Shown one piece after another: positions 18,345 to 26,558 of a stretch of DNA of 64,000 bases. The DNA is from Rhodothermales bacterium. GTDB taxonomy: Bacteria; Bacteroidota; Rhodothermia; Rhodothermales; JAHQVL01. Every line of letters starts with the position of its first letter. Within the stretch, counting starts at the first letter, position 1. A model generated the notes under the pieces. That model saw only the letters and a program-made list of their open reading frames with translations, made no database searches and was not told the DNA's origin. The position numbers and the translations under genes are program-made. The stretch covers positions 1-64,000 of the forward strand of contig JAWKNW010000011.1 in assembly GCA_041391505.1 (NCBI GenBank). Reading direction: 5' to 3'.

Positions 18345-20260
18345 GCGGAATCATCGGCATACACCGGATGAACGGACGCCCCGTCCGCGGCGAAGATCTC
18401 GACGCCATGATGGCGCCCCTGGCGCATCGCGGCCCCGACGGCCGCGGGGTGTGGCACGACGACCACGCCGGCCTGGGCCATCTGGCGCTGAACGCCACGC
18501 TGGAGTCGGTCTTCCAGCGCCTCCCCATGACCGACGCCGCCGGCACGCTGCACCTGACGGCGGATGCCCGGATCGACAACCGGGACGAGCTGATCGCGGC
18601 GCTCGGCATCGCGCACCGGCCCGTCACCGATGCCGCGCTGATCCTCGCGGCCTACGAGCGCTGGGGCGACCGGTGCCCCGAACGGCTCATCGGCGCGTAC
18701 GCCTTTGCCGTGTGGGACAGCCGCCGGCGCCGCCTCTTCTGCGCCCGCGACCATTACGGCCTCAAACCCTTCTTCTACAGCTTCATCCCGGGCCGGCTCT
18801 TCGCCTTCGGCTCCGAAGCCAAGGCGCTCCTCGCGCTCGACGAAGTGCCCCGCGAACTGGACGAGGCGACCGTGGCGGAGCACCTCTGCGCGCCGGTCCA
18901 GAGCGACGCGTCGGGCACCTTCTACCGGCACATCCGGCGCCTCACGCCCGGGACGTTTCTCGTCGTGGAAGACGGCCGGATTCGCCACGAACGCTACTGG
19001 CAGCTCGACCCGACGCACGAGTTGCGCCTCGGGTCGGATGGCGAATATGCCGAGGCGCTCCGCGCCCTGTTCATCGAGGCCGTCCGCTGCCGGACGCGCA
19101 GCGCGCTCCCGGTGGGCGCGATGCTCAGCGGCGGCATCGACTCGTCGTCCATCGCCTCCGTCGCCGCCCCGCAGGCGGCCGACGAGGGCGGCACGCTCCG
19201 CACGTATTCCGCCGTCTTCGACATCGCGACGGCCAGCGACGAGCGCGCCTTCATCCAGCCCGTGCTCGACCGGTACCGCGGCCAGATGACACCGTTTTTC
19301 ATGGCGGCCGACGGGTACAGTCCGCTTCACGAGAGCGACCGCATGATGCGGCACCAGGACAGCCCCGTCGAGGCCGGCAATTTCTACATCAACTGGACGC
19401 TGCACCAGCAGGCGCGTGCCGACGGCTGCGGGGTAATCCTGGAGGGATTCGACGGCGACACGACGCTGTCGCACGGCGTGGGGTATCTCCACGAACTCGC
19501 CACCCGCCAGCAATGGTATACCCTGTACCGCGAGATCAAGGCGCAGACCGGCCGGGCCGGCCAGCCGTGGCAGCAGGTCATGTGGCGGTGGGTAAAACGA
19601 TACAAGATCGAGCCCGGCTTGCAGACGTCGGCCGGACTGCGTTTGGCCCGGCATGTAAAAAACAGGCTGCCGCTTCGCCGGCAGACGCTGCCCGCGCCGG
19701 AGGCCGCGACGCTCTCGTGGCGAACGATCCTTTCGCCCGATTTTTTGTCGCGCATCGAGCAACACCTCGCGCCTTCGCTGCCGATACCTGAGACAGAGCG
19801 GGAGGACCATTATCGCCAGATCATGCGGCCGCTGATGAACCGGACGGTCGAACTGCTCGAAGCCTCGGCCTCCGCCGCCGGCCTCGAGCTGCGGCTCCCC
19901 TTCTGCGATCGCCGGCTCCTCGAATTCTGCCTCTCGCTCCCCCCGAACCAGAAACGCCGCATGGGCTGGAATCGCTACGCGATGCGCCAGGCCATGCAGG
20001 GGATCCTGCCCCCGGAAGTGCAGTGGCGCGAGTCGAAAGGCGACCTCGGCCACGCGTTCAACCGCGGCCTGCTCGTGCATGCTGGCGAGCCGCTGCACCA
20101 GGCCATCGACCAGGACCTGGGCGGCGTGGGCCGCTTCGTCGACCTCGGCGTCCTGCAGGCGCAGTATCCCCGGCTCGACCCGCCCCGCGCCGGTCAGCCA
20201 ACACATTTTCACTGGCGGGCCCTCTCGCTCGCCCTCTGGCTCAACGAACATGGGTTCTAG
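18341..20260 (+). CDS. Lasso peptide cyclase (C), asparagine-synthase-like
   Basis: The 639-residue protein has the two-domain layout of asparagine synthase: an N-terminal Ntn-like domain (LAHRGPDGRG, CARDHYGLKPFF) and a synthetase domain with the ATP-pyrophosphatase loop SGGIDSS at 263-269 and later ESKGDLGHAF. The N-terminus is MSGIIGI, so the glutaminase Cys2 is Ser. Loss of ammonia generation fits a lasso cyclase, which activates an Asp/Glu side chain with ATP and joins it to the free N-terminus of the core. Position directly after B1-B2 and before the precursor supports this. A true Asn synthase role is unlikely given the lost Cys and the intact AsnB at 4704. Confidence 0.88.
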   Translation: MSGIIGIHRMNGRPVRGEDLDAMMAPLAHRGPDGRGVWHDDHAGLGHLALNATLESVFQRLPMTDAAGTLHLTADARIDNRDELIAALGIAHRPVTDAALILAAYERWGDRCPERLIGAYAFAVWDSRRRRLFCARDHYGLKPFFYSFIPGRLFAFGSEAKALLALDEVPRELDEATVAEHLCAPVQSDASGTFYRHIRRLTPGTFLVVEDGRIRHERYWQLDPTHELRLGSDGEYAEALRALFIEAVRCRTRSALPVGAMLSGGIDSSSIASVAAPQAADEGGTLRTYSAVFDIATASDERAFIQPVLDRYRGQMTPFFMAADGYSPLHESDRMMRHQDSPVEAGNFYINWTLHQQARADGCGVILEGFDGDTTLSHGVGYLHELATRQQWYTLYREIKAQTGRAGQPWQQVMWRWVKRYKIEPGLQTSAGLRLARHVKNRLPLRRQTLPAPEAATLSWRTILSPDFLSRIEQHLAPSLPIPETEREDHYRQIMRPLMNRTVELLEASASAAGLELRLPFCDRRLLEFCLSLPPNQKRRMGWNRYAMRQAMQGILPPEVQWRESKGDLGHAFNRGLLVHAGEPLHQAIDQDLGGVGRFVDLGVLQAQYPRLDPPRAGQPTHFHWRALSLALWLNEHGF

Positions 20261-20300
20261 CCGACGAAAATGCCGGCATTCCACGCGAAGGCCGGCAGAA

Positions 20301-20334
20301 TCACACACAACACACACACAAAACCGATAAACCA
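20301..20334 (+). promoter_or_regulatory. CA-rich leader of lasso precursor gene
   Basis: The 34 bases before the precursor ATG are an A/C-rich run of CA dinucleotides with no Shine-Dalgarno-like purine tract. Bacteroidota often use A-rich unstructured leaders for efficient initiation, and this would let the precursor be translated more strongly than its neighbours. The strength of the effect is inferred. Confidence 0.4.
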
Positions 20335-20478
20335 ATGAAAGCCTCTCAGAAGCGCTCGTACAAGATGCCGGTGGTGGTGGACTACGGCAACGTGGTCGAC
20401 CTCACCAAGCAGGGTAACGTCCAGAACTCGGACGTGCCGAACGGCAACTCGCCGTCCGCTTACCCTCCGATGAGCTGA
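20335..20478 (+). CDS. Lasso peptide precursor (A)
   Basis: The 47-residue peptide has a leader with Tyr9, Pro12, Gly18 and Thr24, matching the lasso leader spacing Y-x2-P-x5-G-x5-T. If Thr is penultimate in the leader, as in most lasso precursors, the core starts at Gln26 and Asp33 is position 8, giving an 8-residue ring. If the preferred Gly27 is residue 1, Asp33 is position 7. The tail (VPNGNSPSAYPPMS) is Pro/Asn-rich without Trp or Cys and ends in Ser47, a fit for the adjacent kinase. It would be a class II (disulfide-free) lasso peptide. It lies 74 bases after the cyclase. The match is by pattern; no known lasso core was recognised. Confidence 0.87.
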   Translation: MKASQKRSYKMPVVVDYGNVVDLTKQGNVQNSDVPNGNSPSAYPPMS

Positions 20479-20581
20479 TGCCCGGCAGCGCATGGGCGTT
20501 GACGGACGGCTCGCCTTAACCGGCTGACGCCGCCGGCCTCCGCCCGAAGCTGCCACCGCCCCCCGGTTTTGCGATCCGGAA

Positions 20582-20617
20582 GGCGGGTGTGCGCTTGCCT
20601 GCAAGCGCGCGCCCGCC
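20582..20617 (+). terminator. Long hairpin between lasso precursor and kinase genes
   Basis: GGCGGG...GCGCTTG / CAAGCGC...CCCGCC form a 13-bp stem with one symmetric 3-base internal loop and a 4-base apex. It sits 104 bases after the precursor stop and 33 bases before the kinase start; a T-run (CTTTTT) follows only after about 18 bases. In RiPP operons such elements act as partial terminators or 3' stabilisers and raise precursor mRNA relative to enzymes. That role is inferred. Confidence 0.55.
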
Positions 20618-20649
20618 GCCGATCATGAATCCAACTTTTTGATTGCCCC

Positions 20650-21567
20650 ATGCATCAGCCCATGCATCATTACGCGGCATTCGGCCTCCACATCGCCTCG
20701 GAACTCGAACTCGGCGATCTGCCGGCCGGACCGGAAGCCGCCGATACGACCGTCCGCTTCGGCGCCATCGCGCCGCGGACCGACACGCTGCCCCTCTGCG
20801 AGCAGCGGCGCGTGGCCGTCGACGACGGGGCCGTCACGATCTACTGGGACGGCTTCGGCGCCGTCCGCATCGCCGGCGGCACCGACATCGTCATCGACCG
20901 CGCCCCCGGCATCGACGAGGGCTTCTACCGGCAGGTCGTCCAGAACATGGCCGTCGGTGTGGCCCTGCATCAGCGCGGCACCCTGACGCTGCACGGCAGC
21001 GCCGTCGCGCTGGCCGGCGGCGCGGTAGGCTTCGTGGGATGGAAAGGCGCCGGCAAGTCCACGGCCACGTCCGCCCTCTTCGCACGCGGCTATCCGCTCG
21101 TCACCGACGATGTGATGGCGATCGACACCGCACCCGCGACGCCGCGCGTCATGCCCGGGGTCCCGAGCATGAAGCTCTGGCCGGAGTCCGTGCAGGCGGC
21201 GCTCGACGAGGACCCCGCGACGCTGCCGGCGCTGTTCGCGACCACCGAAAAACGAATCCGGGATGTCGCGGATCGTTTCGTCACCTCCCCCCGGCCGCTG
21301 CGCCGCATCTATGTCCTCGAATACGGCGGCGACGCGCCGGCCATCCAGCCGCTCGCGCCCGCCGAGGCGCTCATCGCCCTCGTCAGCCAGTCGTACGCCC
21401 TGCGCTTCCTCGGCAACCGGGGTGCGGACGGCACCCACTTCCGGCACTGCCAGCGCCTCGCCAGCCAGGGCCTCGTCGCCCGGCTCACGCGCCCCCGCAA
21501 CCTGAACCTCCTCGACGCGATGGCGGACGCCATCGAAGACGATCTGGCGCGCGCGATCGCGCCCTGA
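20650..21567 (+). CDS. HPr-kinase-like lasso tail kinase (K)
   Basis: The 305-residue protein resembles the C-terminal catalytic half of HPr kinase/phosphorylase: LHGSAVAL (about 114-121), a P-loop GWKGAGKST at 130-138, and LVTDDVMAI with paired Asp152/Asp153. It lacks the N-terminal HPr kinase domain. Relatives in paeninodin-type clusters (PadeK, ThcoK) phosphorylate the side chain of the precursor's C-terminal Ser. The neighbouring precursor indeed ends in Ser, so the same reaction is likely. The start may be ATG 20650 or the ATG four codons later. Similar kinases also occur in EPS loci with PqqD proteins, but the full lasso gene set argues for peptide tailoring. Confidence 0.85.
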   Translation: MHQPMHHYAAFGLHIASELELGDLPAGPEAADTTVRFGAIAPRTDTLPLCEQRRVAVDDGAVTIYWDGFGAVRIAGGTDIVIDRAPGIDEGFYRQVVQNMAVGVALHQRGTLTLHGSAVALAGGAVGFVGWKGAGKSTATSALFARGYPLVTDDVMAIDTAPATPRVMPGVPSMKLWPESVQAALDEDPATLPALFATTEKRIRDVADRFVTSPRPLRRIYVLEYGGDAPAIQPLAPAEALIALVSQSYALRFLGNRGADGTHFRHCQRLASQGLVARLTRPRNLNLLDAMADAIEDDLARAIAP

Positions 21568-21581
21568 CCTTTCCGCCCGTC

Positions 21582-23417
21582 ATGCCCGTTGCTCGTCTGA
21601 CCTTTCTCAAAAGCCGGTTCGTTCTGCTGCGCCGCGCCATCGGCCTGATCGTCGACGCCGCCGGCGCGTGGACCGCGCTCTCGTTCGGCCTCCTCATCGC
21701 GCAGGGCCTCCTCCCGGCCGTGGCCGTGTATTGCACCAAGGTGCTCGTGGACCGCCTCGCGCATGCCGCGGGATCGGGCGACGGGCTCTGGAGCCTCGCG
21801 CTGCCCGCCCTCGGGCTCGGGGGCGCCCTCATCCTCACGCAGCTGCTGCAGGGCGTCGGGCGGTGGGTGCGCGCGGCGCAGGCGGAGTACGTGCAGGATC
21901 ACGTCAAAGCCCTCGTGCACGAGCAGTCGGCCCGGGTGGACATGGCGTTCTACGAGTCGCCGGCGTATTACGACGAGATGGAGCGCGCCAACAGCCAGGC
22001 GGACAAACACTCCCTCTCGCTCCTCGAAAACCTCGGCAGCGTGGTGCAGCACGGCGTCACGCTCGTCGCCATCGCCGCGCTGATCATCCCCTACGGCTAC
22101 TGGCTGCCGGCCCTCCTGGTCGCGAGCACGCTGCCGGCGCTCTGGGTGGTCGTCCGGCACAGCGCACTGCATCATGCCTGGTGGGCCCGGACCACCGAGC
22201 AGCGCCGGCACACGCAGTATTTCGACTGGATCCTCACGAGCCGCTACCACGCGCCGGAAGTGCGGCTTTTCGGGCTCAGCGAACACTTCCGCTCCCTCTA
22301 CAACACGACGCGCGCCGCGCTGCGCCAGGACCAGCTCGATCTGCTCCGCCAACAGGGCGTGACCCAGGCCGGCGCCGGCTTCTTCGCCTTTCTGGTGACG
22401 GGAGGCGTCATGATCTGGATGGGATCCCGCGCGGTGCAGGGCGCGGCGTCGCTGGGCGATCTTGCGCTGTTCTACCAGGCGTTCCAGCAGGGCCAGGGCC
22501 TCGCCCGCACCCTGCTCGGCAACCTCGGACAGATCTACGCGAGCATCCAGTTTCTCGAACACCTCTTCGCCTTCCTCGACATCGAACCCGAACTCGCGCC
22601 GCCGGTCGCCCCGATGGCGCCCGCGACGCCGCCCTACGCCATCGAGATCGAGGACGTCGACTTCGCGTATCCCGGCAGCGAACGGCCGGCGCTGAAAGGC
22701 TTCTCGCTGTCGATCCCCGCCGGCCAGACGGTGGCGATCGTCGGACCCAACGGCGCGGGCAAAAGCACGCTCATCAGCCTGCTCTGCCGGTTCTATTCGC
22801 CGCAACGCGGTGTCATCCGGCTCAACGGCGTCGATCTCCAGGCGTGGGATCACCGGAAACTGCTCGACCAGATCACCGCCCTCTTCCAGTATTTCGTCAA
22901 CTACGCCGGCACCCTCGCCGAAACCGTGGCGATGGGCGACCACGCCGCGACGATCGACATGAAGCGGGTCCGCAAGGCCTGCGAGGCCTCGGGCGTCACC
23001 GACATGCTCGACCGGCTGCCCGACGGCTACGACACCAAGCTCGACAAGCGCTTCAGCGGCGGCGTCGACCTCAGCGGCGGGCAGTGGCAGCGCGTCGCCC
23101 TCGCCCGCGCCTTCTTCCGCGAGGCCCCGATCCTCCTGCTCGACGAGCCCACGAGCTACCTCGACCCCTGGGCCGAGGCGCGCTGGCTCGACCGCTTCCT
23201 CGCGCTCGCCCGCGAACGCACGACGGTCATCGTCACGCACCGGCTCACGACGGCGATGCGGGCGGACAGGATTTTCGTGATGGAGGAAGGCCGGATCGTC
23301 GAGTCGGGCTCGCACGCGGAGCTGCTGATGCAGGGCGGCCTCTACGCGCACTCGTGGGAGGAGCAGACAGGATCGGGCCGCGCCGTCACCGCGCCGGCTT
23401 TACCGCTCGCATCGTAA
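21582..23417 (+). CDS. ABC transporter, lasso peptide exporter (D)
   Basis: This 611-residue half-transporter has an N-terminal membrane domain with about six hydrophobic segments and a C-terminal ATPase domain: Walker A GPNGAGKST, signature LSGGQWQRV, Walker B ILLLDEPTS and the switch His in VTHR. No C39 peptidase domain is present, as expected where B2 cuts the leader. It begins 14 bases after the kinase and closes the cluster. It should export the mature peptide from the cytoplasm, giving immunity or delivery. Its last 32 bases overlap the convergent methyltransferase gene. Confidence 0.9.
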   Translation: MPVARLTFLKSRFVLLRRAIGLIVDAAGAWTALSFGLLIAQGLLPAVAVYCTKVLVDRLAHAAGSGDGLWSLALPALGLGGALILTQLLQGVGRWVRAAQAEYVQDHVKALVHEQSARVDMAFYESPAYYDEMERANSQADKHSLSLLENLGSVVQHGVTLVAIAALIIPYGYWLPALLVASTLPALWVVVRHSALHHAWWARTTEQRRHTQYFDWILTSRYHAPEVRLFGLSEHFRSLYNTTRAALRQDQLDLLRQQGVTQAGAGFFAFLVTGGVMIWMGSRAVQGAASLGDLALFYQAFQQGQGLARTLLGNLGQIYASIQFLEHLFAFLDIEPELAPPVAPMAPATPPYAIEIEDVDFAYPGSERPALKGFSLSIPAGQTVAIVGPNGAGKSTLISLLCRFYSPQRGVIRLNGVDLQAWDHRKLLDQITALFQYFVNYAGTLAETVAMGDHAATIDMKRVRKACEASGVTDMLDRLPDGYDTKLDKRFSGGVDLSGGQWQRVALARAFFREAPILLLDEPTSYLDPWAEARWLDRFLALARERTTVIVTHRLTTAMRADRIFVMEEGRIVESGSHAELLMQGGLYAHSWEEQTGSGRAVTAPALPLAS

Positions 23418-24213
23418 ACGGCGCGACGACACCGTCCTTCAGCCCCTGGATCAGGTGCTGGAATTTCGTCGCCATTTCGGGCCCCATATGCGTTTGCAGC
23501 CCGAGCGGCGGCGGGCCGGCCTCGCGGGCTCGCTGCAGCATCCGCTCGAAGAACGTCAGGGCAAAGGCCAGCCTGTTTTCGGTCGACCGGACCCCAAAGC
23601 CGGCGTCCCCCATGGCGCGCTCGTAGGCCTCCAGGTCGACCACATGGCTGATCGCCGGCGTCGACGCCCACGGCAGCGGAAGCGCAAGCTCCCCCTCGCC
23701 CGTCCGGCAGATTTCGTACACATCGAACCAGGCGCCCGGCTTCAGCAGGCGGAACGCCTCGCGGAAGAGCGCCTGCTTGTCGGGGATGTTCATCCCCACA
23801 TGCAGCATGTAGGCCCCGTCGAACGACGCCTCCTCGAACGGGGTGTCGGTGGCGTCGCCGTGGGCCAGTTCCACCCGATCCTCCAGCCCGACCCACCGAT
23901 TCAGCTCGCGGCCGGTCTCCACGAATTCGGCCGTCCGATCCACCCCGGCCACGCGGCAGCCATACGTGCGGGCCACGTACCGGGCCGGCCCGCCGAGTCC
24001 GCATCCGATATCGAGCAGCCGGTCCGCCGGCGCTATGGTCATCCCCTCGAAAAAAGCCACCGTCGCCTCACGGCCGCCGATGTGAAACTCATCGGCCGGC
24101 GCGAGGTCGTCCGCGCTGACGTTCTCGGGCGACAGGCCGAGGGCACGCAAGCCAGCCTCGATGGCCGAGAGCAGAGTTCCGGTGGTGTAGTGATCTTGCA
24201 GCGGTGCGTTCAT
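23386..24213 (-). CDS. SAM-dependent methyltransferase (class I)
   Basis: The 275-residue protein has a Rossmann methyltransferase core: motif I LLDIGCGLGGPARYVA (about 70-85), motif II VAGVDRTAEFVETGREL, and GDATDTPFEEASFDGAYMLHVGMNI as motif IV. The helical N-terminus and the LKPGAWFDVYEI strand resemble the sarcosine/dimethylglycine and UbiE-like small-molecule methyltransferase groups. It faces the lasso exporter and overlaps its 3' end by 32 bases, so it is on another transcript and is not clearly part of the lasso cluster. Substrate unknown. Confidence 0.83.
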   Translation of the reverse strand: MNAPLQDHYTTGTLLSAIEAGLRALGLSPENVSADDLAPADEFHIGGREATVAFFEGMTIAPADRLLDIGCGLGGPARYVARTYGCRVAGVDRTAEFVETGRELNRWVGLEDRVELAHGDATDTPFEEASFDGAYMLHVGMNIPDKQALFREAFRLLKPGAWFDVYEICRTGEGELALPLPWASTPAISHVVDLEAYERAMGDAGFGVRSTENRLAFALTFFERMLQRAREAGPPPLGLQTHMGPEMATKFQHLIQGLKDGVVAPFTMRAVKPAR

Positions 24214-24335
24214 GGCGGATGCGTATGACGTGGCATGTATGGGCGAGTCAGCGTCTCCCGTCCCTGCTCAATCTAGCCAGAAAAGTCGCTGTCGTGGCTC
24301 AATTCGACAAGGCCAAACCCGCCGGACATGCGATT

Positions 24336-24794
24336 TTACCCCTCGTGCGCCGGCGGGGCGAGTTCGAGCGCCAGCAACTGCCGGCCGGACACATCCCCGA
24401 AGCCCGCGCGGCGATAGACAATCTGCGCCGGCGTGTTGTCCGGCGCCACCTCGACGGTCATTGCACGGATGCCCTCCGCCTCGCACCAGCGCCGGACGAC
24501 CTCCAGGGCCGCCGTCGCCAGGCCGCGTTTGCGGAAGGCCGGCGCCACGTACAGGTCGTCGAGGATCGCGGCGAGGCCGCCGAATTCCATGGCGAAACGG
24601 ACCGTGATGACGAGGTAGCCGGCAGGCCATCCGTCCGCTTCAATGAGCCACGCTCGGCCCAGCCGTTCGTCGGCCAATAAGGCTCCGAAGGCCGCTCCTG
24701 CCACTGCACGATCCAGCCTGTAGTCTGACTCGGCATAAAACGCCTCCATCAGATCGAGCAGGGTGGGGATGTCGTCGGGATGGGCCGGCCGCAC
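24336..24794 (-). CDS. GNAT family N-acetyltransferase
   Basis: The 152-residue protein begins at a GTG. The GNAT core is clear: LDDLYVAPAFRKRGLATAAL is motif A with the acetyl-CoA loop (R-K-R-G-L-A), and VEVAPDNTPAQIVYRRAGF is motif B. It would acetylate an amine on a small molecule or protein. It is a stand-alone gene on the minus strand, upstream of the methyltransferase by about 120 bases, and the two may share a transcript. Specificity is unknown. Confidence 0.85.
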   Translation of the reverse strand: MRPAHPDDIPTLLDLMEAFYAESDYRLDRAVAGAAFGALLADERLGRAWLIEADGWPAGYLVITVRFAMEFGGLAAILDDLYVAPAFRKRGLATAALEVVRRWCEAEGIRAMTVEVAPDNTPAQIVYRRAGFGDVSGRQLLALELAPPAHEG

Positions 24795-24936
24795 GGTTTA
24801 GCTCCTCTTTTGGGTATGGTCTTCCTCGCGAAAGCGGGGATCCATGCAAAGCCTAATGACTAGCTTGGATTCCCCATCGAGTTGGGGATGACCAGGGGGG
24901 TTGGGCTACGACTTCCCAACGTCTTACACAAAGAGC

Positions 24937-26439
24937 TCACTCCGTCACCCGCAGAATAATCCGCTTGTACCGGGTCAGCGAGGGACTCCCCACGTCGCTC
25001 ACCTCGAGGATGATGTGCGCGACGCCTTCCTCGCAGGGGGCCTCCGTCCGCAGCCAGTTCGGCCGGCATACCGCCGTCGGCGTCACCGTCGCGCGCTGGG
25101 TTTCGGCGCCGGCGATCTCCACGTCCGCCATGCCCTGACCGGGCGTGGAGCCGGCCTCGGGGTACAGGTACCAGTGGTAGCTGAGCGGGTTCGCGTCGGG
25201 GTCGGAGGTGCCGCGCGCGTCCAGCTGCACGGGTTCACCCACGCGGGCGTCGATGTAGAGCGGAGCCGAGCCGAGGGCGGTGTTGACCACCACGGACGGC
25301 GGATGATTCGTCTGAAAAAACGGCTTGATCGTCCAGTCCATCCGCGCCGCAAAGTCGTTCTGGTACGCTTCGCGCCAGCGCCAGATCGTGGCGTGGTCGG
25401 AAATATGCGTCTGCCCGTCGACACCCACGACTTCGTCCTGCGAGGTGACGCGGGAGAACAGGTCGCCGCCCTGCGTCCAGATCGGGTGCGTTTCGCCATA
25501 GGGCTGCCGGTAGACGTAGCGCCCGCCCCAGCCGCCCCAGCTCGGGTTGCGGTAGCTGTTGAGGCCGTTGTTGGTCAGCCCCAGAAACGAGGGGGTATCG
25601 CCTTCCATGATGAAGGCAAAGCGGAGGTAATGCGCCCCGAGCGGCCCCTTGGCGCGGATGTTTTTCTCCAGCCAGGCGTTCGAGATGAGCGTCGAGTCCG
25701 CCCCGGCGCCGTTGCGGTAGTAGATGTCGCCGGCGATGCCGGTCCACGTCGCGTAATAATACTCGCCGGCGTCCGGCGACGAAGGCTCGACGATGTAGAA
25801 CACCCCCGGAAATTCGCGGCGGATCCAGGGACCGGCGTCGTCCTGGTCGGATATCGAATAGACCCGCAGCTTGCGCACGAACCGCGCAACGTCCTCCGCC
25901 GACCGCGTGTCGCGCACGTGCAGCAGCGCCTGCGCGAGTGTGTTGGCGCCGCCCCAAACGCTGACCCACAGCGGCCGGTTGTCGGGCTTGTCGACGGCGC
26001 GAATGAGCGCCTCGGCGCCGGCGGACATCTTGTCCGGCCCGACGGCCGCCATCCCGTAGGCTGCCTGCCCGGCGAACACGACGGCGTCCAGATCGGCGGC
26101 CTGTGGCCAGCCCGAGATGTGGAGCAGCAGGTTGTCCCGCACCTCGGCGTAGGCGGCGATGATTTCATGGAGCGTATGCTCGTTCGTCTTGTCGCGCTGC
26201 CAGGTCGAGGTGGTGGCGACGAGGCCCTCGATGTCGATCTCGTTGGCATAGATCAGCAGGCGGACGAACGACATCTGGTCGTCGGGCTCGTTGCCGATGT
26301 CGGTCAGCACAAAGAGCCGCGGCCGGCCGGCGAAGCGGTCGATGCTGGCCGGATCGTAGGTCTGGGCGGGGGCCGGCATGGCGGCCAGGGCGAGGAGCGC
26401 CAGGAGGTAAAGCGTACGCCGGATCGTAAACTTGCGCAT
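24937..26439 (-). CDS. Secreted DUF1593 nucleoside-hydrolase-like protein
   Basis: The start at 26439 gives a 500-residue protein with a signal peptide (cleavage near PAPAQ, residue 26). The N-terminal domain has RLFVLTDIGNEPDDQMSFVRLL, the DUF1593 motif that mirrors the Asp-rich calcium site (DxDxxxDD) of inosine-uridine nucleoside hydrolases. A C-terminal Ig-like domain follows (from about residue 400, DARGTSDPDANPLSYHWY). Family members include the cellulose-associated protein Sde182. It likely acts outside the cytoplasm on a ribosyl or sugar ligand. It is monocistronic in appearance. Confidence 0.82.
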   Translation of the reverse strand: MRKFTIRRTLYLLALLALAAMPAPAQTYDPASIDRFAGRPRLFVLTDIGNEPDDQMSFVRLLIYANEIDIEGLVATTSTWQRDKTNEHTLHEIIAAYAEVRDNLLLHISGWPQAADLDAVVFAGQAAYGMAAVGPDKMSAGAEALIRAVDKPDNRPLWVSVWGGANTLAQALLHVRDTRSAEDVARFVRKLRVYSISDQDDAGPWIRREFPGVFYIVEPSSPDAGEYYYATWTGIAGDIYYRNGAGADSTLISNAWLEKNIRAKGPLGAHYLRFAFIMEGDTPSFLGLTNNGLNSYRNPSWGGWGGRYVYRQPYGETHPIWTQGGDLFSRVTSQDEVVGVDGQTHISDHATIWRWREAYQNDFAARMDWTIKPFFQTNHPPSVVVNTALGSAPLYIDARVGEPVQLDARGTSDPDANPLSYHWYLYPEAGSTPGQGMADVEIAGAETQRATVTPTAVCRPNWLRTEAPCEEGVAHIILEVSDVGSPSLTRYKRIILRVTE

Positions 26440-26558
26440 GGATGATCTCTGGGAATGGGATGTCACCCTCGAAACTACGCTGCGCGCGTCAAGCATCCAA
26501 TCGCCGGCCGGCGCGCTGCCGGGCCCTTACGCCCACTCCGCACGGCGATCCCCCCACA

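Noticed and set aside
16458..21567. PEP-CTERM/exosortase-type EPS operon with PqqD and HprK-related kinase
   Set aside because: Those loci share PqqD, NTP_transf_5 and kinase genes, but the B2 protease, Cys-less cyclase, leader pattern and exporter here point to a lasso peptide; no exosortase was seen.
21309..23351. Long minus-strand frame opposite the lasso exporter
   Set aside because: Antisense of an ABC transporter with perfect motifs; no recognisable protein features.
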